Shown: positions 33,725 through 34,180 of the stretch, piece after piece | Layout: the number at the start of each line of letters is the position of its first letter | Numbering within the stretch: position 1 is the first letter of the stretch | Source: Lachnospiraceae bacterium | GTDB lineage: Bacteria; Bacillota; Clostridia; Lachnospirales; Lachnospiraceae | Direction of reading: 5' to 3' | Assembly (NCBI GenBank): GCA_017526745.1 | Contig: JAFXQX010000005.1 | Location: forward strand, 1-34,180 | Length of the DNA stretch: 34,180 bases | Made by a program: the position numbers and the translations under genes | The notes under the pieces: model-generated | Seen by the model: the letters and a program-made list of their open reading frames with translations, nothing else | Told to the model about the DNA's origin: nothing | Database searches by the model: none

Positions 33725-34180
33725 ATGAAAAAGAAAGTTTTAGCAGCTATTATGGCAGCAGCAATGGTTGCACTGACAGCTTGCGGCGGCGCAGCAGCAC
33801 CCGCAGCAGATGCAGCAGCTCCCGCAGCAGACGCAGCAGCACCCGCAGCAGAGGCTCCGGCAGATGACGCAGCTCCTGCAGCAGAAGCTTCAGGCGGCGG
33901 CAAGAAGGTTGCAGTTGCAATGCCCACACAGTCATCAGAGAGATGGATGCATGACGGTGCCAACATGAAGGCTCAGCTTGAGGAACTCGGCTATACTGTA
34001 GATCTTCAGTATGCAGAGGATGATGTTCAGGCTCAGGTTTCACAGATCGAAAACATGATCGCAGCAGGCGCTAACTGCCTCGTAATCGCAGCTATCGACT
34101 CAGACGCTCTCGTAAACGTTGAGCAGCAGGCAAAGGATGCAGGCATCCCCGTTATCGCTTATGACCGTCTTCTTATGAAT
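33725..34180 (+). CDS. chvE: ChvE-like multiple-sugar-binding lipoprotein (3' end outside window)
   Basis: The open frame runs off the right edge; 152 residues are visible. A signal with lipobox LTAC puts the lipidated Cys at residue 20. An Ala/Pro/Asp-rich linker follows to about residue 57, then KKVAVAMPTQSSERWMHDGA, LQYAEDDVQAQVSQIENMI and LVIAAIDSD, ending in VIAYDRL. This matches ChvE-type periplasmic binding proteins for glucose, arabinose, galactose and related sugars, normally followed by gguA and gguB ABC genes. AGGAGG stands 7 bases before ATG 33725. The transporter genes would lie beyond the window. Confidence 0.9.
   Translation, partial: MKKKVLAAIMAAAMVALTACGGAAAPAADAAAPAADAAAPAAEAPADDAAPAAEASGGGKKVAVAMPTQSSERWMHDGANMKAQLEELGYTVDLQYAEDDVQAQVSQIENMIAAGANCLVIAAIDSDALVNVEQQAKDAGIPVIAYDRLLMN
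33787..33900 (+). repeat. GC-rich tandem Ala/Pro linker repeat in the binding-protein gene
   Basis: GCAGCAGC/CCCGCAGCAGA units of about 24 bases repeat with small changes and encode AAAPAAD-like blocks between the lipidated Cys and the sugar-binding domain. The minus-strand reading frames here are only shadows. Such linkers hold the domain away from the membrane. Confidence 0.7.

Noticed and set aside
33703-34043. Two Ala/Leu-rich minus-strand frames
   Set aside because: They arise from the GC-rich tandem repeat in the sugar-binding lipoprotein gene.

Overview
The window looks like the chromosome of a Lachnospiraceae-type Firmicute (Butyrivibrio, Pseudobutyrivibrio or a relative; inferred, not proven). 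The grounds are moderate G+C, strong AGGAGG ribosome binding sites, TTGNNN/TATAAT promoters, a split transketolase, a CD1871A-type CXXC protein, and genes for plant-polysaccharide and sugar use (GH51 arabinofuranosidase, aldose epimerase, ChvE-like sugar-binding lipoprotein).

Positions 1-2715 are an eroded accessory region. It holds the tail of an unknown gene, a truncated IS1182-type transposase, three sequences that look like the 3' end of a tRNA gene, a 139-bp nearly perfect direct repeat (1051-1189 and 2246-2384), a probable tyrosine-recombinase C-terminal remnant and a small overlapping gene pair ending in a DUF4160 protein. A promoter-like palindromic element occurs twice, before the DUF4160 pair and before the arabinofuranosidase gene. 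I read this as repeated integration and decay at a tRNA-type attachment site.

Positions 2716-12920 hold mostly single genes on both strands: GH51 arabinofuranosidase, AGCS amino-acid symporter, a rhodanese-TtcA fusion, a membrane 4Fe-4S protein with its CXXC partner, an AlkZ-related protein, an orphan double-glycine leader peptide, ThpR, a damaged HD-GYP gene, a tRNA-dihydrouridine synthase, an unknown protein and an SGNH hydrolase.

Positions 12946-17859 are a lipoprotein followed by a tightly packed MoxR ATPase - DUF58 - transglutaminase (TgpA-like) module.

Positions 17891-28165 form a long co-directional run behind a good promoter: 3'-5' exonuclease, trmB, FkbH-like HAD protein, acyl carrier protein, phosphofructokinase, dnaX, ybaB, recR, galM and a frameshifted membrane-anchored protein. 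An FkbH/ACP pair inside this housekeeping run is the least expected part.

Positions 28171-33604 are a sugar-phosphate cluster: the two transketolase halves, then one protein that joins mannose-6-phosphate isomerase to a ROK fructokinase-like domain, then a DUF5711 protein and a CvpA-family protein. The ROK half appears to lack the usual catalytic Asp. The window ends inside a ChvE-like sugar-binding lipoprotein gene with an Ala/Pro-rich linker.

The candidates most worth a second look are the ManA-ROK fusion, the FkbH/ACP pair, the orphan GG-leader peptide, the duplicated palindromic promoter and the layered attachment-site remnants. I did not find a complete new defence or mobile system.
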